A stretch of DNA of 53,045 nt, from NCBI RefSeq assembly GCF_022775115.1, contig NZ_JALFLA010000004.1, positions 1 through 53,045 of the forward strand, written 5' to 3'. Position 1 is the first letter of the stretch. The number at the start of each line of letters is the position of its first letter. Source of the stretch: Agathobaculum sp. Lineage in GTDB: Bacteria > Bacillota > Clostridia > Oscillospirales > Butyricicoccaceae. The position numbers and the translations under genes are program-made. Below the pieces are notes generated by a model. That model searched no databases. It was given only the letters and a program-made list of their open reading frames with translations, and was not told where the DNA came from. This document shows positions 50,585 through 53,045 of the stretch, piece by piece.

Positions 50585-51976
50585 ATGATGGAAGCACAAA
50601 ATAAGATGGGTACCGCGCGCATGGGGCCGCTGATTTTTTCGATGGCTCTGCCCGCGATGATCTCCATGGTCATCAACGCGTTGTACAATATTGTGGACAG
50701 TATTTTTGTGGCCCAATATTCGCAGAGTGCGCTGGCGGCGGTTTCGCTGGTCTTTCCGTTGCAAACGCTGGTTATCGCAGTCGCTGTGGGCACAGGTGTG
50801 GGCGTGAACTCGCTGATCGCGCGCCGTTTGGGAGAGAAGCGGCAGCTGCACGCGGATTCAGCCGCTGAGCACGGTCTGATGCTGGGCATTATCGGCGGCG
50901 CGACGTTTCTGATTGTTGGCTTTGTGCTGTCGGGGCCGTTTTTGGCCGCCTTTCGACCGGAAGCGGATACGTTGGAGCAGGCGATCCAATACGCGCATAT
51001 CGCGGTCGGCTTGAGCTTTTTCCTTATGGTTTCCATCATGTGTGAAAAGATCCAGCAGTCGACCGGCAACATGATCGTGCCCATGCTGCAAGGGCTGATC
51101 GGCGCTATTATCAATATCGTGTTCGACCCGCTGCTGATCTTCGGCATCGGCCCGTTTCCGCGGATGGGTGTGCGCGGTGCGGCGCTGGCAACCATCCTCG
51201 GTCAAGTCGTGGGTATGCTGATTGGCTTTTGGGGTGTATTCGCGCACCAGAAAACGCTGCGCATGGATATGCGCCGCTTTCGTTGGCGCGCGCAGACGGT
51301 CAAGGATATTTACCGCATCGGCTTGCCGAGTATCGTGATGCAGAGTGTTGTTTCGGTGATGACCGCCGGCATGAACGCGATTTTGATCGGCTTTTCGCAG
51401 ACGGCGGTCAATGTGCTCGGTGTGTATTTCAAGCTGCAAACCTTTGTATTTATGCCAGTGTTCGGACTAAATCAAGGCGCGCTGCCTGTTATGGGTTATA
51501 ACTACGGCGCGCGCAACAGAAAACGGCTGATGAGCGCGTACCGCATCGCGCTTTTCACGGCGGTCGTTATTATGCTGATCGGTCTGGCGGTTTTCCAGAT
51601 TATGCCGCAAAAGATGCTGCTGCTGTTCGTCTCGCGGGATGATGCCGCGGCCGCGCAGGAGATGATGCGCGTGGGCGTGCCCGCACTCAAAACGATTAGC
51701 CTGTCGTTTATCGGCGCGGCGTTCGGTATCATCAACTCGACCTTTTTTCAGGCGGTCGGCCGTGGGATGGACAGCTTGATCGTATCGGTTTGCCGTCAGC
51801 TGGTCGTCATTCTGCCGGCGGCATGGGTGCTTGGGCGCGTGGCTGGACTAAACGCCGTGTGGTATGCATTCCCGATTGCCGAGATTGCGGCGTTCGTCAT
51901 TTCTTTTATATTGGTCGTTCGCGTCTGCAAGAACGAGTTAAGCCATTTTGACGACAAAAAGGAGGCTGCTGTATGA
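50585..51976 (+). CDS. MATE-family multidrug/efflux transporter
   Basis: 463-464 residues with 12 membrane segments. Two adjacent ATG codons (50585 and 50588) follow GGAGGA at 50575-50580; an earlier in-frame ATG (50486) would add an unlikely cytosolic extension. Family patterns include GPLIFSMALPAMISMVINAL, YNIVDSIFVAQYSQSALAAV and the second-half GLPSIVMQSVVSVMTAGMNA with FGLNQGALPVMGYNYGARN. MATE proteins export cations, drugs or metabolites by Na+ or H+ antiport. The substrate is unknown. Its last four bases overlap luxS, so the two are almost certainly co-transcribed. Confidence 0.92.
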   Translation: MMEAQNKMGTARMGPLIFSMALPAMISMVINALYNIVDSIFVAQYSQSALAAVSLVFPLQTLVIAVAVGTGVGVNSLIARRLGEKRQLHADSAAEHGLMLGIIGGATFLIVGFVLSGPFLAAFRPEADTLEQAIQYAHIAVGLSFFLMVSIMCEKIQQSTGNMIVPMLQGLIGAIINIVFDPLLIFGIGPFPRMGVRGAALATILGQVVGMLIGFWGVFAHQKTLRMDMRRFRWRAQTVKDIYRIGLPSIVMQSVVSVMTAGMNAILIGFSQTAVNVLGVYFKLQTFVFMPVFGLNQGALPVMGYNYGARNRKRLMSAYRIALFTAVVIMLIGLAVFQIMPQKMLLLFVSRDDAAAAQEMMRVGVPALKTISLSFIGAAFGIINSTFFQAVGRGMDSLIVSVCRQLVVILPAAWVLGRVAGLNAVWYAFPIAEIAAFVISFILVVRVCKNELSHFDDKKEAAV

Positions 51977-52431
51977 AACGCATTGCAAGCTTTGCAGTAA
52001 ACCACGACAAACTTAAGCCGGGTATGTACACGTCCCGCATTGACGGAGATGTGACCACCTATGATATCCGCATGGTCTATCCCAACGCCGGTACCTATAT
52101 CGATCCGGCGGCCGGGCACACCTTTGAGCACCTGTTTGCGACCTACGCGCGCAATTCGCGCTTTGAGGATAAGATCATCTACTGCGGGCCGATGGGCTGC
52201 CAGACCGGTTTTTATTTCCTTGTGCGCGATTTTGCACCGCGGGACGCGATCGAATTGGTGCGCGAGACGATGGACTTCGTGGCGGCGTTTGAGGGGGAGA
52301 TCCCCGGCGCGAGCCGCGTTGAGTGCGGTAACTATAAGCTGCACGATTTGGCGGGCGCAAAACGGCTTGCCGCGTCCATGCAGCCAGTGCTGCGGGACTG
52401 GACGGAAGAAAAGCTGGTATACGAAAAATAA
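51973..52431 (+). CDS. luxS: S-ribosylhomocysteine lyase LuxS
   Basis: 152 residues. LuxS splits S-ribosylhomocysteine into homocysteine and DPD, the precursor of the AI-2 signal, and is part of the activated methyl cycle. Metal ligands His49 and His53 (GHTFEHLFATY) and Cys118 (VECGNYKLHD) are present, with catalytic Glu52 and Cys76 (GPMGCQTGFY). Length is standard. Its ATG overlaps the MATE stop (ATGA). Pfs/MTAN, the previous step, is not in this window. Confidence 0.95.
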   Translation: MKRIASFAVNHDKLKPGMYTSRIDGDVTTYDIRMVYPNAGTYIDPAAGHTFEHLFATYARNSRFEDKIIYCGPMGCQTGFYFLVRDFAPRDAIELVRETMDFVAAFEGEIPGASRVECGNYKLHDLAGAKRLAASMQPVLRDWTEEKLVYEK

Positions 52432-52434
52432 TAC

Positions 52435-52463
52435 TTGCATTTTTATGTGGGACGTGTTATCAT
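52435..52463 (+). promoter_or_regulatory. rpmE promoter
   Basis: TTGCAT (52435-52440), 17 bases, TATCAT (52458-52463). The start of transcription would be near 52470, about 50 bases before rpmE. Confidence 0.7.
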
Positions 52464-52519
52464 ATTCTTACGACTGTTAGAGATATTTTGTCAGTTCCCG
52501 TGGAAAGAGGTGAAACAAC

Positions 52520-52723
52520 ATGAAACAGGGCATCCATCCTGAGTACAAGCAGACCACGATCCGCTGTGCCTGCGGCAATGTCATTGAGACCGGCTCCACC
52601 AAGGAGAATATCGTCGTTGACGTTTGCTCCAAGTGCCACCCCTTCTTCACGGGTAAGCAGAAGCTGGTAGACACCGGCGGACGTGTTGATCGCTTCAAGA
52701 AGCGTTTCAATCTGGATAAGTAA
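52520..52723 (+). CDS. rpmE: 50S ribosomal protein L31, zinc-binding (C+) type
   Basis: 67 residues after [27 protein letters not shown] with [20 protein letters not shown] and [20 protein letters not shown] is unmistakable L31. Four cysteines (16, 18, 36, 39) make it the zinc-binding form, which in many bacteria is replaced under zinc limitation by a cysteine-free paralogue. It is a single-gene unit with its own promoter and terminator. Confidence 0.97.
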   Translation: MKQGIHPEYKQTTIRCACGNVIETGSTKENIVVDVCSKCHPFFTGKQKLVDTGGRVDRFKKRFNLDK

Positions 52724-52727
52724 GATC

Positions 52728-52760
52728 AAAGCCATCGAAACGTGTTTCGATGGCTTTTCT
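52728..52760 (+). terminator. rpmE terminator
   Basis: AAAGCCATCGAAA (52728-52740) pairs with TTTCGATGGCTTT (52745-52757), loop CGTG, followed by TCTTAT. Thirteen perfect pairs. Confidence 0.92.
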
Positions 52761-52779
52761 TATCGTTCTCCAGCGGAGG

Positions 52780-52915
52780 AGATAGTAAGAAAGACTAACT
52801 ATTAAAAGTCAAGTCTAAAAAGTGTGGTGAGGCAAAAACCGTAGACAGTTCAAAAAGGGTATAGCAAAGCTGACGTCCGTTTGGACATCTGGCTGAGCTT
52901 ATGAGAGCGAGAAGA
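52780..52915 (-). other. Noncoding flank after the IS110-type transposase gene
   Basis: About 135 bases between the rpmE terminator and the transposase stop codon, with no reading frame. It probably includes the right end of the insertion element. No clear terminal inverted repeat is visible, as expected for IS110. GACGTCCGTTTGGACATC (near 52871-52888) is a small GTCC/GGAC hairpin. The exact element boundary cannot be set from this end alone. Confidence 0.4.
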
Positions 52916-53045
52916 TTATGCGGCGCTGTTATAAGGCCGGTTTGATTTCTCCATGGCGTAGATCAGCCGTACAAGTTTCTTAGCAGCATGAGATATGGCG
53001 ATATTGTAATGCTTTCCCTCCGCCCGCTTCTTGGCAAGATAGGCA
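52916..53045 (-). mobile_element. IS110-family transposase, C-terminal fragment cut by the window edge
   Basis: Forty-two codons ending at TAA (52916-52918, minus strand). The reading AYLAKKRAEGKHYNIAISHA, then AKKLVRLIYAMEKSNRPY, matches the end of the Transposase_20 domain of IS110/IS116/IS902 transposases, where a K-R-x-x-G-K-x-x-x-x-A-x-x-x-x-A-x-K-L-x-x-x-I-Y-A pattern is usual. The catalytic Ser of this domain lies upstream, outside the window. IS110 elements use a bridge RNA from their noncoding end to choose target and donor. The rest of the element is not visible, so intactness is unknown. Confidence 0.85.

Overview
The window comes from a motile, Gram-positive, probably anaerobic member of the Clostridia. 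The best fit is an Oscillospiraceae/Butyricicoccaceae-like gut bacterium, but I cannot fix the genus from sequence alone. The evidence is a Firmicute-type flagellar and chemotaxis gene set (FliY, CheC, CheD, CheV, FliW-CsrA, YviE, SwrD), G5/3D and SLH surface proteins, AddAB instead of RecBCD, LuxS, and an acetate/butyrate-type CoA-transferase with a short-chain fatty acid permease. Coding regions are moderately GC-rich, highest in addAB. Nearly all genes lie on the + strand and show no obvious frameshifts.

Layout. (1) 1-3152: late flagellar genes: the end of flgL, a yviE-like gene, fliW, csrA with a long tail, a translationally coupled G5/3D cell-wall protein, and a YjfB-like motility gene behind a sigma-28-type promoter; a strong hairpin ends the block. 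(2) 3294-7055: nrdAB (class Ia ribonucleotide reductase) behind a sigma-A promoter overlapped by two NrdR-box-like sites, ended by a hairpin shared with a convergent lipoprotein gene. (3) 7060-10530: the lipoprotein and a divergent secreted SLH protein. (4) 10643-36900: a 26-kb single-orientation flagellar/chemotaxis operon: flgB flgC fliE fliF fliG fliH fliI fliJ fliK flgD, a TIGR02530-type gene, flgE swrD motA motB fliM fliY cheY fliO fliP fliQ fliR flhB flhA fliA flgF flgG cheC cheD cheV and an EAL-HDOD gene, then a terminator. fliL, flhF and flhG are not here, and neither are cheA, cheW, cheB or cheR. (5) 36909-39912: atoD-atoA-atoE for short-chain fatty acid CoA transfer and transport. 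(6) 39966-47848: a tRNA-modification enzyme (TcdA) divergent from addB-addA, with an unusual cluster of four extended -10 promoter motifs between them. (7) 47887-49765: a possible small RNA or leader, then guaB of the Tritrichomonas-like IMP dehydrogenase type. (8) 49820-52431: a HAD phosphatase, then a MATE transporter overlapping luxS. (9) 52435-53045: rpmE (L31), a terminator, and the 3' end of an IS110-family transposase cut by the window edge.

How it works together. The main operon encodes the basal body, export gate, hook, stator, switch, sigma-28 and CheY-P signal termination. Filament-stage genes (flgL, fliW, csrA) sit upstream, where FliW and CsrA would couple flagellin export to flagellin translation. 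The most notable signals are a FliY whose CheY-P-binding motif lies in the inter-domain linker instead of at the N-terminus, the IMPDH lineage, the palindromic promoter cluster before addB, the structured RNA candidate before guaB, and the csrA / G5-3D coupling. I found no convincing wholly new multi-gene system.
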